A stretch of 64,000 nt of DNA, taken from positions 4,426,924-4,490,923 of the forward strand of contig NW_023503295.1 of assembly GCF_014529535.1 (NCBI RefSeq), written 5' to 3'. Position 1 is the first letter of the stretch. Every line of letters begins with the position of its first letter. The notes beneath the pieces are model-generated. The model had not been told where the DNA came from. It made no database searches and worked only from the letters and a program-made list of their open reading frames with translations. This document shows positions 37,201 through 48,987 of this stretch, in pieces. The DNA comes from Bradysia coprophila (Eukaryota; Arthropoda; Insecta; Diptera; Sciaridae). The position numbers and the translations under genes are program-made.

Positions 37201-40200
37201 TAAAAGGGATCAACAGTCTGCAATGTTACAGTTTGTAAATAGTAGCAACACTCTGTTATGTCAAAGTTTGTAAAAGGTATCTGCACTCTGTAATGTTACA
37301 GTTTGTAAAAGGAAGCTACAGTCTGTAATGTTACAGTTTATAAAAGCGAATATCAACTTGTAATGTCACAGTTTGTAAAAGGGAAATATAGTCTGCAATG
37401 TCACAGTTTGTAAAAGGGATCAACAGTGTGTAATGTTACAGCTTGTAAAAGGGATCAACAGTCTGCAATGTTACAGTTTGTAAATAGTAGCAACACTCTG
37501 TTATGTCAAAGTTTGTAAAAGGTATCTGCACTCTGTAATGTTACAGTTTGTAAAAGGGAGCGACAGTCTGTAATGTTACAGTTTATAAAAGCGAATATCA
37601 ACTTGTAATGTCACAGTTTGTAAAAGGGAAATATAGTCTGCAATGTCACAGTTTGTAAAAGGGATCAACAGTGTGTAATGTTACAGCTTGTAAAAGGGAT
37701 CAACAGTCTGCAATGTTACAGTTTGTAAATAGTAGCAACACTCTGTTATGTCAAAGTTTGTAAAAGGTATCTGCACTCTGTAATGTTACAGTTTGTAAAA
37801 GGAAGCTACAGTCTGTAATGTTACAGTTTATAAAAGCGAATATCAACTTGTAATGTCACAGTTTGTAAAAGGGAAATATAGTCTGCAATGTCACAGTTTG
37901 TAAAAGGGATCAACAGTGTGTAATGTTACAGCTTGTAAAAGGGATCAACAGTCTGCAATGTTACAGTTTGTAAATAGTAGCAACACTCTGTTATGTCAAA
38001 GTTTGTAAAAGGTATCTGCACTCTGTAATGTTACAGTTTGTAAAAGGGAGCGACAGTCTGTAATGTTACAGTTTATAAAAGCGAATATCAACTTGTAATG
38101 TCACAGTTTGTAAAAGGGAAATATAGTCTGCAATGTCACAGTTTGTAAAAGGGATCAACAGTGTGTAATGTTACAGTTTGTAAATAGGAGCAACACTCTG
38201 TTATGTCAAAGTTTGTAAAAGGTATCTGCACTCTGTAATGTTACAGTTTGTAAAAGGGATCAACAGTCTGCAATGTTACAGTTTGTAAATAGTAGCAACA
38301 CTCTGTTATGTCAAAGTTTGTAAAAGGTATCTGCACTCTGTAATGTTACAGTTTGTAAAAGGAAGCTACAGTCTGTAATGTTACAGTTTATAAAAGCGAA
38401 TATCAACTTGTAATGTCACAGTTTGTAAAAGGGAAATATAGTCTGCAATGTCACAGTTTGTAAAAGGGATCAACAGTGTGTAATGTTACAGCTTGTAAAA
38501 GGGATCAACAGTCTGCAATGTTACAGTTTGTAAATAGTAGCAACACTCTGTTATGTCAAAGTTTGTAAAAGGTATCTGCACTCTGTAATGTTACAGTTTG
38601 TAAAAGGGAGCGACAGTCTGTAATGTTACAGTTTATAAAAGCGAATATCAACTTGTAATGTCACAGTTTGTAAAATGGATCAATTTTCTGTAATTTTACA
38701 GTTTGTAAAAGGGATATACACTATGTAATGCTACCGTTTGTTATAGGGAGCAACGCTCTGTTATGTCACAGTTTGTAAAAGGGATCAACACTCTGTGTTA
38801 CAGTGTATAAAGTGTACCGACACTCTCTAATGTTACAGTTTGTAAAAGGAAGCGACAATCTGTAATGTTGCCGTTTGTTATAGGGAGCAGCACTTTGTAA
38901 TGTCACAGTTTGTTTGGGTAATGATACAGTTGGTAAAAGGGATGATCAATCCCTAGTTTTACAGTTTGTACATGTGACCAACAGTCTTCAAAGCTTAAAC
39001 AATGGATAAACAGTTTCTTTCGTTGCATTTTGCAATATATATACTTTACAAATTATCGAACAATTCTAATTTTTTGACTGAACGAATTTTCTTTGTTTTA
39101 ACTCTACTTTTATTTTAGAAGATATTTTTAGTTATTTACAGTTTTTCAAATAATTAACTGCGAATAGTATCAATATTGACTGTTGGCAGTTGACTGCGAA
39201 TAGCATCAAAATTGACTATTGGCAGTTGACTGCGAAAAGCATCAATATTGACTACTCGCAGTCTGCAAATAGCATTAATATTGCCTATTTGCAGATGACT
39301 GCGAATAGTCACTTCGTTATTGTAAAGTGTAAATGGATGGTATGAATGTTCATGTCACATGTACAAAAGTGATTACAAACTTACGATTGTACATGGTTTT
39401 CGCGAGTGTGATAGAAGTGAATTAAAAGTCCCTTCTAAGATTTGAAATTCATAATGTGAGTGTGTAAGAATGTGAAGAACTGAGCGTATTATTGCAGTTC
39501 GCGAAAAAAAAATCATGTCTCATGCAATTTACTCGTACATATACGAACGTTCTTCTTTATTTTTTTTTAACTCAGCAAATTTCAGCGGTTATTCTTTTTC
39601 GCATATGCATATAAATCAATGATTTTCTTTTAGCAAAATAAAACAAAAAATTATGAAAAAAAAACGAAAGAAATAAATATAATCGTGCGTTCATATTACA
39701 GATGGATCGAATATCGAACGGGCACCATTCTTGGCCAAACCAGTGCGCCTCACGCCTGCTTGGGAAGCGAATAATTTACCGAACGACGAACTTAATTTTA
39801 AAGGTAAACTATTTTTGTGTACTTTTTATTATTTATATGGTCCTGGTCCACGCACGACTCAGGCAATTTAAATAAATAAAAAAAGAAACGTTTGATCGAT
39901 TTGTCGGGATTATTAAAATAGTTTCTTTTTGTTTTGTCATTTATATTCAATTGGTGCAGGGATGACAATGGAACGGGCTAGAATGGAAATAAATCCACCA
40001 TATGATAGGTATAGATTGATATTTTTTACATTATTACTGCATGGAGTGGGTACGTTAACGCCATGGAATATGTTTATAACTGCGAAAGAGGTTGGTGGTG
40101 CTTATTTGTTGTGAATTTCATGTTTCCTAATGGTTTCGAACAAATTTTTCCAGTATTTTGTTAAATATAAATTGGGTGAAGAATATACGGGCGAAAGTAG

Positions 40201-41870
40201 TGAGTACAGTAACAACTTCCTTCCGTACATTGCACTGGCATCTCAAATACCAAATGTTTTCTTCAATTGGATTAATATATTCGTAAATTTAGGGTAAGAT
40301 TCGGTGTTTCCTTGTCTGGTAATAGAATTTGTTTGAACATTTCTTTTCGTTTTTAGAGGAAATTTAACGCCTCGCATTGTGTTGAGTATTTTAGTGGAAG
40401 TTTTCGTTTTCATTGTGACTGTTGCCCTTGCGATGGCTGATTCGTCGGACTGGCCCGGAGCATTTTTCTGGATTACAATCGGTTTGGTGGTTGTGTTAAA
40501 TAGTAAGTCGATGTTGGATCATTTCTCCCTTAACAATCAACTTGCTAAAAAAATATCTTGATGTGTGCAAAATTGTCATCTCCTTTGATTGACCTACATT
40601 TGAGATGCAATGCAGCTATGGTTGAAAGCGTATATTTTAGGAATTGCTCCAAGTAGCATCATTATACACTAGTGGCAGATGAACTGCATAAAATACGGAC
40701 TTAATTGTGCACACTGTTTTTGCAGCAAGTTGTTCTTTGGTTATGGATTTGTATTCAGCGAACGTATAAAATAACGAGTAAAACTCCTTTCCAGTTGCCG
40801 GAGGAATTTATCAAAATTCAGTGTATGGAATGGCGGCCAAATTACCGTTCAAATATACGGGCGCTGTAGTACTTGGTTCGAACATTAGTGGTACATTAAC
40901 ATCGATCATTTCGATTGCCAGCACATATTTTTCCTCCTCGGTGCGAACAGCTGCCATTTATTATTTCATAGCAGCAATGTTTGTGCTGCTGGCTTGTTTC
41001 GACACATATTTTGCCTTACCTCTGAACGTAAGCATTTATTCGAATGCCGTACCGGAAAAATCGCAAAAAATTTCGTTGAGGTTTTGACTGTATTTTTCAG
41101 AAATTTTATCGTTACCATGAAATGTTGCACAGCAAAGAGTTGGAAAAATCGAAAATTGTCAGTGGCAGAACTACTTCCCGTCCACCATATTGGACGATAT
41201 TCAAGCAAGCGTTTCCGCAACTCTTTAACGTATTTTTCGTTTTCTTCGTAACATTATCCATTTTCCCGTCGGTTCATTCAGGTAACGTCGACATACCGAG
41301 TCATTTTTTTTTTTCAAATGGTCATTAATACCATCCGCTGTTGTTTACAGATGTTCAACAGTCTGATCCAAATTTCATAGTGCCGAAAGATTTGTATCTG
41401 AACGTTCTATGTTTCCTAACGTTCAATCTGTGTGCTATGATTGGTAGTTTATTGACATCTTGGATGCAATGGGTAAGAAACATCCATTCAATTTTTCGTT
41501 TACGGAAAATTAATTTTTCTTTTTTTTACCAACCAACCAGCCCAAAAAGGAGTACTTATGCATCCCAGTGTTTTTACGTGTGGTCTTTATTCCACTGTTT
41601 CTGTTTTGTAACTATAAACCGGCCGGTGTGACACGTATCATGCCGATATACATAGTGAATGATTGGATTTACTGGGCCATCGCCGTGCTCATGGGCATCA
41701 GTTCGGGTTACTTAAGTTCACTGGGAATGATGTACGCACCACAAACGGTAAAGCCACAACATGCCGTTACCGCAGGTATGTTTGCGGCAGCTATGTTAAT
41801 TACAGGTATCTTCTCCGGCATTACGTTTTCGTTGGTATTTCCGAAAATTGTTTCGAATTTATCTTGGTAA
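31260..41870 (+). CDS. Ent2: Equilibrative nucleoside transporter, Ent2-like, complete 9-exon gene
   Basis: SLC29-type transporters carry nucleosides across the plasma membrane down their gradient through 11 membrane helices. CDS is join(31260..31335, 39702..39803, 39960..40090, 40154..40293, 40357..40502, 40795..41027, 41101..41281, 41351..41472, 41541..41870): 1461 nt, 486 aa, normal for the family. All introns are GT-AG and the phases agree. The N-terminal tail is cytosolic and polar (MVRNDENEEATLLNRTN). Family motifs are HGVGTLTPWNMFITAKEYF in the first helix, GNLTPR, the YGMAAKLPFKYTGAVVLGSN helix 5 region, the KIVSGRTTSRPPYW loop before helix 7, LFNVFFVFFVTLSIFP, and a C-terminal GISSGYLSSLGMMYAP. 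Intron 1 is 8366 bp and carries a hairpin MITE, a 5.1-kb satellite and a smaller tandem repeat; the other introns are 62-292 bp. No lesion is seen. The precise paralogue (Ent2 rather than another ENT) is the less certain part. Confidence 0.95.
31819..32054. mobile_element. Hairpin MITE in Ent2 intron 1 (hAT-like ends)
   Basis: The ends CAGGGCTGATTATTGGGAATT (31826) and AATTCCCAATAATAAGCCCTG (to 32048) are inverted copies. The interior is a run of AAAATTCTTAAAAATTCC units. GGAATGA flanks both sides (31819-31825, 32048-32054) as an apparent 7-bp duplication, or 8 bp with one mismatch. The CAGGG start suits hAT. It is related in interior design to 50294-52698. Confidence 0.7.
33803..38975. repeat. 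Satellite B: 35-bp monomer in 245-bp higher-order repeats (Ent2 intron 1)
   Basis: The monomer is about 35 bp: TGTAATGTTACAGTTTGTAAA plus AGGGAGCGACAGTC. Seven monomer types recur in fixed order, recognisable by starts GGGAAATATAG, GGGATCAACAGTGTG, GGGATCAACAGTCTG, AGTAGCAACAC, GGTATCTGCAC, GGGAGCGACAG and GCGAATATCAAC, giving a 245-bp unit (GGGAAATATAG at 36891 and 37136). From about 36.8 to 38.6 kb alternate units carry GGAAGCTACAG instead of GGGAGCGACAG (36821, 37311, 37801, then 38361), so a 490-bp dimer has itself amplified. The ends (33.8 and 38.7-38.97 kb) are diverged monomers. It lies wholly inside the intron and is transcribed with Ent2. Confidence 0.97.
39150..39315. repeat. Four units of a 44-bp repeat beside satellite B
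   Basis: The unit reads GACTGCGAATAGCATCAATA then TTGACTATTGGCAGTT. A single diverged unit (CTGCGAATAGCATTACTATTG) lies at 33749-33769 at the other edge of satellite B. The satellite is therefore framed by the same sequence in the same orientation. Confidence 0.85.
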
Positions 41871-42431
41871 TAATTTTAGTAGAACACTTTTTATGTAGGT
41901 AGTATGTTGATCATACGAAGTTTTTTCTTTAATACAATCACTGACTGCAAACTAATTCCGGTATAAGATTGTTAAAACAACATTTTTTAAAGTTTGAATT
42001 TTAGTTTTTTTTACAGTAAATAAAATGAAAAATTATTGAATCTGTTTTTCACGCGACAGATAATTTAAAGTGAAAGAAAATAATTGAAGGAGAAAATCTA
42101 CTATTTCAAATAATCAACTCCATTTACAATAAACAATCATATCTATTCAGGCGAATAATTGATAAATTAATAATAATGAATATAAAACACAAAAAAAAAT
42201 ATAAAAAGGAAATATATTAAACGAATTAAAGATTAAAACTTTTCAAGACTTTATAAGACAGAAATTTAATGAAAATATTTAACTAGTCCTTAAGAAAACG
42301 GTACGCTCAAAACAAAATAATTTTTATCTTCTTCTATTCGAATTTTCTAATTTGAAACACATCCATAAATCTCGTCAGCCTTTATCCGCAGATTTTTCGG
42401 CGCCTCAATTCCACTTTCCGAAACCTCCACT
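41871..42431. other. Ent2 3' region
   Basis: AT-rich 3' UTR and intergenic DNA. Candidate polyadenylation signals AATAAA are at about 42018 (AGTAAATAAAATG) and later. No other gene is seen. Confidence 0.5.
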
Positions 42432-44703
42432 AAAGGCCCGTCATTGGGAAATGACAGGACAGTTTCCCGAAAATGTATGGAAAATTTTATCACAAAAATT
42501 CGTGTATTCGTGCACCGTCTCTTTAGGTCGCCAAGGCATATTTGAACACTAAACACTTTTTACTCGATGCAAAAACAAAATTTTGTTTTTGTATTGTCGC
42601 AGTTTGTAAAAGGGAAATATAGTCTGCAATGTCACAGTTTGTAAAAGGGATCAACAGTGTGTAATGTTACAGTTTGTAAAAGGGATCAACAGTCTGCAAT
42701 GTTACAGTTTGTAAATAGGAGCAACACTCTGTTATGTCAAAGTTTGTAAAAGGTATCTGCACTCTGTAATGTTACAGTTTGTAAAAGGGAGCGACAGTCT
42801 GTAATGTTACAGTTTATAAAAGCGAATATCAACTTGTAATGTCACAGTTTGTAAAAGGGAAATATAGTCTGCAATGTCACAGTTTGTAAAAGGGATCAAC
42901 AGTCTGCAATGTTACAGTTTGTAAAAGGGATCAACAGTCTGCAATGTTACAGTTTGTAAAAGGGATCAACAGTGTGTAATGTTACAGTTATTAAAAGGGA
43001 TCAACAGTCTGCAATGTTACAGTTTGTAAAAGGGATCAACAGTGTGTAATGTTACAGTTATTAAAAGGGATCAACAGTCTGCAATGTCACAGTTTGTAAA
43101 AGGGATCAACAGTCTGCAATGTTACAGTTTGTAAAAGGGATCAACAGTGTGTAATGTTACAGTTATTAAAAGGGATCAACAGTCTGCAATGTCACAGTTT
43201 GTAAAAGGGATCAACAGTCTGCAATGTTACAGTTTGTAAAAGGGATCAACAGTGTGTAATGTTACAGTTATTAAAAGGGATCAACAGTCTGCAATGTCAC
43301 AGTTTGTAAAAGGGATCAACAGTGTGTAATGTTACAGTTATTAAAAGGGATCAACAGTCTGCAATGTTACAGTTTGTAAATAGGAGCAACACTCTGTTAT
43401 GTCAAAGTTTGTAAAAGGTATCTGCACTCTGTAATGTCACAGTTTGTAAAAGGGATCAACAGTGTGTAATGTTACAGTTAGTAAAAGGGATCAACAGTCT
43501 GCAATGTTACAGTTTGTAAATAGGAGCAACACTCTGTTATGTCAAAGTTTGTAAAAGGTATCTGAACTCTGTAATGTTACAGTTTGTATTTGAACACTAA
43601 ACACTTTTTACTCGATGCAAAAACAAAATTTTGTTTTTGTATTGTCGCGACAAAAACACAGAAAATATTTCGACACAACTGTGACACTCCGCTATTATAA
43701 GGACTAGAATGAATGTTTGCTGTGTTCTTCGGCGGTAAAACATTTTCATTCAAAAAAGTGTCGGACATATTATAAAAATCATGAAACATTTGACAAAGGG
43801 TAGCGTATACATTTAATGATGCTCATCGACCATTTTTTAAAGCTTTACGAGAGCTCAGCGGACATTCTAATAATTCTCCGCTGAGCTCTAATAATTCTTC
43901 GCTGAGCTTTAACAAACCTCCGCTGAGCTCTAATAATTCTCCGCTAGGCTTCAGGAAGTGTCCGGTAGGTCTAAGCAAGTTGCAGGAAGACTTAATGGAG
44001 TGAATCGGACACTCAGCGGAGATCTGCCAAAGCTAAGTGGAGTCTTATTAAATCATAGCAACAATTATTAGGTATCCGCTGATACTTATTGAGTGTTCGC
44101 CTCATTGCCTTACTACAACGTGCTAAGGTCTGACGGACTCTTACTGAAGCCTAGCAGAGAATCATTAGAACTCATTAGAGGTTTGTCAAAGCTCAGCGGA
44201 GAATTATTAGAGCTCAGCGGAGGTTTGTTAAAGCTCAGCGGAGAATTATTCGACCTCAGCCGATATTTTTGTTCGAAGAGGTGGTATAATTAGACTCAGC
44301 GAAGTCTTGTTAGCTTACTAAAGAAGTGGGAGAGGTTACAATTTTTTATAAATGTCTACCATCGTTGAAGTGTCGGACACTTTTTTGAATGGAAATATTT
44401 TACCGCCGAAGTGAACACAGCAAACATTCATTCTAGTCCTTATAATAGCGGAGTGTCACAGTTGTGTCGAAATATTTTCTGTGTTTTTATCGCGACAAAA
44501 CAAAAAAAAAACTTTTTGTTTTTGCATCGAGTAAAAAGTGTTTTAGTGTTTAAATATGCCTTGGGGACATAAAGAGACGGTGCACGAATACAATGGAAAG
44601 CATCATGGGTGAGTTTCTTTGAATCTTTTCGGTGAATTTTTGTGATAAAATTTTCCATACATTTTCGGGAAACTGTCCTGTCATTTCCCAATGACGGGCC
44701 TTT
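42432..44703. mobile_element. Foldback element with about 200-bp arms and embedded satellite
   Basis: The left end AAAGGCCCGTCATTGGGAAA is mirrored by TTTCCCAATGACGGGCCTTT at 44684-44703. The arms continue through CAGTTTCCCGAAAATGTATGG and AAAAGTGTTTAGTGTTCAAAT. Further pairing arms lie at 43650-43770 and 44370-44480 (GTCGGACAC, TTCACTTCGGCGGTAAAA-type) and inner GAGCTCAGCGGAGAATTATT repeats at 43849-43960 and 44165-44260. About 1 kb of satellite B interrupts the left arm. No TSD was identified and no protein is encoded. Confidence 0.82.
42601..43588. repeat. Satellite B, second array, inside the foldback
   Basis: The same monomers as in Ent2 intron 1, but in a different order. Runs of the GGGATCAACAGTGTG / GGGATCAACAGTCTG pair predominate, including the TTACAGTTATTAAAAGGG variant. 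Both edges are marked by a 62-bp direct repeat of foldback sequence starting TATTTGAACACTAAACAC and ending TTTTGTATTGTCGC (42539-42600 and 43587-43648). Confidence 0.95.
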
Positions 44704-46366
44704 TAAGGCCAGGTCAGATTAAAACCTGAACTGAAAAACTTGAAACCTGACCTGAACCGCAAATAAACATCATCTGAGCCTGACAATAGAAAACCTGAAA
44801 CTATCTGCCATGTTTGCACAATAAAACATTTCTGAATTGCTGTTCATCATGTCTGGAGTGAATCAGGTCATTTCCGGTTATATTTGAAACAGGTCAGATT
44901 TGGTCAGATCAGGTCAGGTAATAATTGACAACAAATCTTGTACTTCCTTAGTGTTACTATACGATTCGCTATATAAGTAAGAGGTTCCCTTACCACAGAT
45001 CATCAATTTATTGTTGACTTCGTTGTCAATAACAGATGCTTACCTGTTTTTAAAAGGTTTTAAAAAGTGGAGGCTGCTCTCACTTTTCTTCTTCTTCTTC
45101 TGTTTGAGTTGATATATCTAAATCAAACAAAATATCGTTTTATTAGTGAAAACCGGGTTTTTCTGTAACAAAAAATTTTCATATTCCATGCCCTTCGGCA
45201 AAAATCGATACTTCCACTCTACACGGAAAATGAAGACATTTCCTGCCTAACATATTCATGCGGACTCGCCTAATCCGTCGACGGAAAATAGAGACGAATG
45301 TCTGGGGATCTACGCTTTTCATTTCTAAACTTTGTTGGCTCGTTTTGCAAGTCACAAGATCAGCTATATAAAAAACGCTGAGGCCCAATGCGTCAGCCAA
45401 TTGTCCACATTTTTATTTTTAAATTTTAGTGTAGAGTTTGAGACAAGTTTCAACTTCAACTTCTTCAACCGTCGATTCGGGCTACATTTTAAACAAGAGA
45501 AACCCACTTTTCGACTTTTCAATTCAATAGTGATCATAATTCTTATTCAACAATACTTTTGCAGTAATGCCGCATAATTAACGATTGTTAGTTTGAATAC
45601 CAGAAAGTACATAGTAATAAGAATGCTACAATAACATACATAGCATGCGTGCAGCATTGCATAATGCATAATAGTACAATCGTTTGACAAAATTGACTGC
45701 CTAACGTTAACGTTTATTTATTTCTTTCGCCAAAATTGAAACAGCCTTTAGACATTAACTGTTTAGTCTATAAAATGTGTTCCCCTAACCATTTGTCATG
45801 AATCCGATGAGACTTTGCTCGTTCTAAGGGAATTTTATAAAAAATTGTTATCTACAATACACACCTCCTACCTAACAATCTAAACTAGTGACGCCAACAT
45901 TAGCCTTATTGATGTATTCGTTTTCCAAACAGAACAAAAAAAATCAATATGATAAGTGCTACAGAAATGATAAATAAGCCCAACATCAAAATGATTCATT
46001 ACATTATTATCATGGATCCGTGTTATACATAGATAGTTCGTTCGAAACCAAATTTGGTATGGCTACGGCATTAGTCTTTTAGAAACGGTAAGCCAGATTA
46101 AATCTGTTGAAAGCACTTCTCATCAGTGTCTAATATGAAATTTTTTACTTAAAATAGTTTCTGCATAAATTATGCTTACGAGGTCACAAGTCAGAGCTAA
46201 TCTCCTAATGTTTTTTTGTCGAAGATAACCGATAACTTGCCGTCACTAAAAGGTTAAAAAAATTCATATTTGCGATGATAAGTTCTAGTGCTGGTAAGAA
46301 TTGTTAAATTGATCACTGCATAAATCAGCGTTAAATATTTTGAGACCCCATTAGCCTGTAAATAAA
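44704..46366. other. Repeat remnant then unique sequence
   Basis: 44704-44940 has ACCTGAACTG, ACCTGACCTGAACC and CAGGTCAGATTTGGTCAGATC segments facing each other. It is probably a decayed relative of the foldback at 16246-16813. A short CTT run is at 45095-45105. The rest to 46366 is AT-rich with no recognised gene. Confidence 0.4.
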
Positions 46367-46523
46367 ATCCCAACAAAAATCTCTTCGAGAAAAGTGTGAC
46401 GCAGTCTTTGAAATACAATTTCTAAAATGAATGATATCGCTAGAGTTGACGCTTTCAGCTTCGTTACGTAATTGTATTTCAAAGACTGCGTCACACTTTT
46501 CTCGAAGAGATTTTTGTTGGGAT
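46367..46523. mobile_element. 157-bp hairpin with 53-bp arms
   Basis: ATCCCAACAAAAATCTCTTC is mirrored at 46504-46523. The arms contain GAGAAAAGTGTGACGCAGTC and TTTGAAATACAATT with no mismatch seen. The loop is about 50 bp. It sits at the left end of family Y copy 2 and shares its GTGACGCAGTCT end sequence, so it may be the folded terminus of that element. Confidence 0.85.
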
Positions 46524-47733
46524 ATCAGTCGTTTTAGAAGTTTTAGAACACTGCTTTTTATAACAGTTTATAACAGAAATTCAAAAATTTGACGAAATTC
46601 GAAAATTTGACGAAATTCGAAAATTTGACGAAATTCGAAAATTCGACGAAATTCGAAAATTTGACGAAAATCGACAATTTGACGAAAATCGAAAATTTGA
46701 CGAAATTCGAAAATTTGACGAAAATCGACAATTTGACGAAAATCGAAAATTTGACGAAATTCGAAAATTTGACGAAAATCGACAATTTGACGAAAATCGA
46801 AAATTTGACGAAATTCGAAAATTCGACGAAAATGAAAAAATTTGACGAAATTCGAAAATTTGACGAAATTTAACGAAAATCGAAAATTTGACGAAATTCG
46901 AAAATTTGACAAAGAAAGTAACTCTCTACCAGCCACCATTCAAGAAATACCTCTAAAAACATAATTGACCCACCCATTTCCAACTTTCGACATTTTTCAC
47001 ATATGCCCCTCTGTTCTACTCGTAAAATTCTGAGACTTTGCCGAAGAAAGTAATTCTCTATCTCACATAACCCAAAAAAATATTAGTCCTTTCATCCTAC
47101 GCTCGAGTAGCTCAAAATTTGGTCACTCTAATCACTCTACCTCAAACGAATCTGACCCGATTTTTTTAATTATTTTTTTTGTTTGAATCGTGTTACGAAT
47201 ACCTTTCATTTGATGGGTCACACGCCTCTGTAGGTTTCAATACAGCTAAGCTACAGCCGAAAACGCGTTCCCGACCCTCGAAAACCACACTCAGAAACCA
47301 CTTCGAGGCCAATAAAACTAAATTCTGGTTTTTCCTGGGGTAATAGCGTATCACATTTTCATTTTTATGCCCACCCTGAGGTTCCTGCAAAATTTCATGG
47401 AGATTGGCTGACTAGTTTCCGAGATCGACCGTCGATAGATAGACAGATAGACAGATAGACAGATAGAAACATACAGAGTAAGTTGAAAGATTTTGATTGT
47501 TTGAAAAACGTTAATTTGGTGCATTTTCTATCAAAATGACCAACTTCAAAACGATGGCAATTTTAAAGTTACATAGTCGAGTGATAGCTCGTTTTGCTCG
47601 TATTTGAATAAGATAGAATAGGATTTGTGGTGATACAGGCCAAAGGAAAGAAACTTAAATTCTCGCCTATATATAGTTGCCGCGTCTCAAAAAATTTTCT
47701 TCGTTCTTTTTTTGGAAGTTAGACTGCGTCAAG
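46524..47733. mobile_element. Family Y element, copy 2 (body and right end)
   Basis: The order is: GACGAAAATCG minisatellite, unique body, GCAAAATTTCATGGAGATTG, GTTTCCGAGATCGACCG, a GATAGACAGATAGACA microsatellite (47431-47467), GTGATAGCTCGTTTTGCTCGTAT, and the right end AGACTGCGTCAAGTCC (47723-47738), the complement of GTGACGCAGTCT at the left. The body also has ACCTTTCATTTGATGGGTCACAC (split here only by composition), a phrase close to one in the Helentron-like copies. No protein is encoded. Confidence 0.5.
46575..46915. repeat. GACGAAAATCGAAAATTT minisatellite
   Basis: About nineteen 17-18-bp units alternate AATTCG, AATCGA and CAATTT endings in a 51-54-bp super-period. Because the unit is near a multiple of three, both strands stay open and give long pseudo-coiled-coil translations. 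These are not genes. Confidence 0.93.
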
Positions 47734-47738
47734 TCCTC

Positions 47739-48987
47739 CGCTATCGCTCCGGACATGATGCATATTTCCCATCGCATATGTGAATCATTTGCACACAACA
47801 ACTTTTTCTTTTAATAATTCAAGAATGTAATGGTATATTACTTCCGAGGACATCTTTGAACCTCGGAAGTACAATCCTTTACGTGATTACGCAATGTAAA
47901 TGAAAATGAAACATGCCGTAACACGTAAAGCTTTATTACTATCGTCTTACTACCAACAATAAGTGAACATAGCAAGCTTCTGAATTCTCGTCGAAATTTC
48001 CATTTTTCTATTAGAAATGAAACTGAGCTCAAAAATCTCCAAATCAATTCAAATATATCAGAAGAAGCAACTATGTTTGTTCGACCTAGCTCGGCGTATT
48101 ACATTTTGTATGCGATCGTTAATAGTTTTTAGCTTTCAACACTCTTACACTCCATCATACACCATACTCTTCCACCTTTGATAAGAAAAGCAATAACTGA
48201 TAAGTAACTTTAAAACAACAATTTTATGAACGGAAAAGACAATTCTAATTACCTCTTATGATAAATAAAATGCTACACATTGCTTATTTCTAAATAAAAC
48301 AAACATTTGCTTCAGCATTATAATACAAATTACAAATAAAGACCAATCGATTTTGCTGCGTTGACCACTATAAAGTTTCAAATGTTAAAAAGTTACTAAA
48401 ATTGATTTTTCAGATTAGTTTACAGATTGATGTGCTTCGGATGACAGTTTTCTTAAGTAATCTAGCTGCGAGCTATTCTGAAAAATCCATAATTTCTGTA
48501 AAAAGTATTGGAAAATCACGAAATCTACTCCGAAAATTAAAAACTTCTTTACCAACAATCTAATAGTGTATTCAAGTAGGAAAATAACGTATTTACTAAA
48601 GCCAGCTTTTTCAGCACAGCCACTAAATATTTTTAGGCCAATTTTTTGCTTACTTTTTGTCGCAAACTACGTATTTTTTGGTCTAAATTTTTCTGGAAAA
48701 ATTTTAAGTCAATTTATTTGAAAAACAAAATCGAAAAAAGACTGCTCACAATCGACAAAGTCAGTAAAAAACTATCGTTTCGATAAATTAGAAATTACAA
48801 TAAGAAAAAACCGCTTGATTTTTCAAAGTGTCTACCGGTACATGCATTGATATAAGATTGTTTAAACATACCAATATTTATGTTAACACAGCACCTCATT
48901 CATTGCGGAACCTCTTTAAACTCCTCGGTAACTATTTCATTCATTCCCTTAATTAACTGCAGAATTTCAAACTACTTCGGTTCTGGA
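47739..48987. other. No gene seen
   Basis: AT-rich unique-looking DNA. A short inverted GAGGACATCTTTGAACCTC-type hairpin occurs at 47847-47870. No exon signature. Confidence 0.35.

Noticed and set aside
33803..38975. Regular 35-bp repeats that look like a CRISPR array
   Set aside because: There are no unique spacers: the whole monomer repeats, with higher-order structure, inside an animal intron.
46558..46939. Long open frames on both strands predicting coiled-coil-like repeats
   Set aside because: They arise because the minisatellite unit is close to a multiple of three; all frames are open without a start, promoter or homologue.
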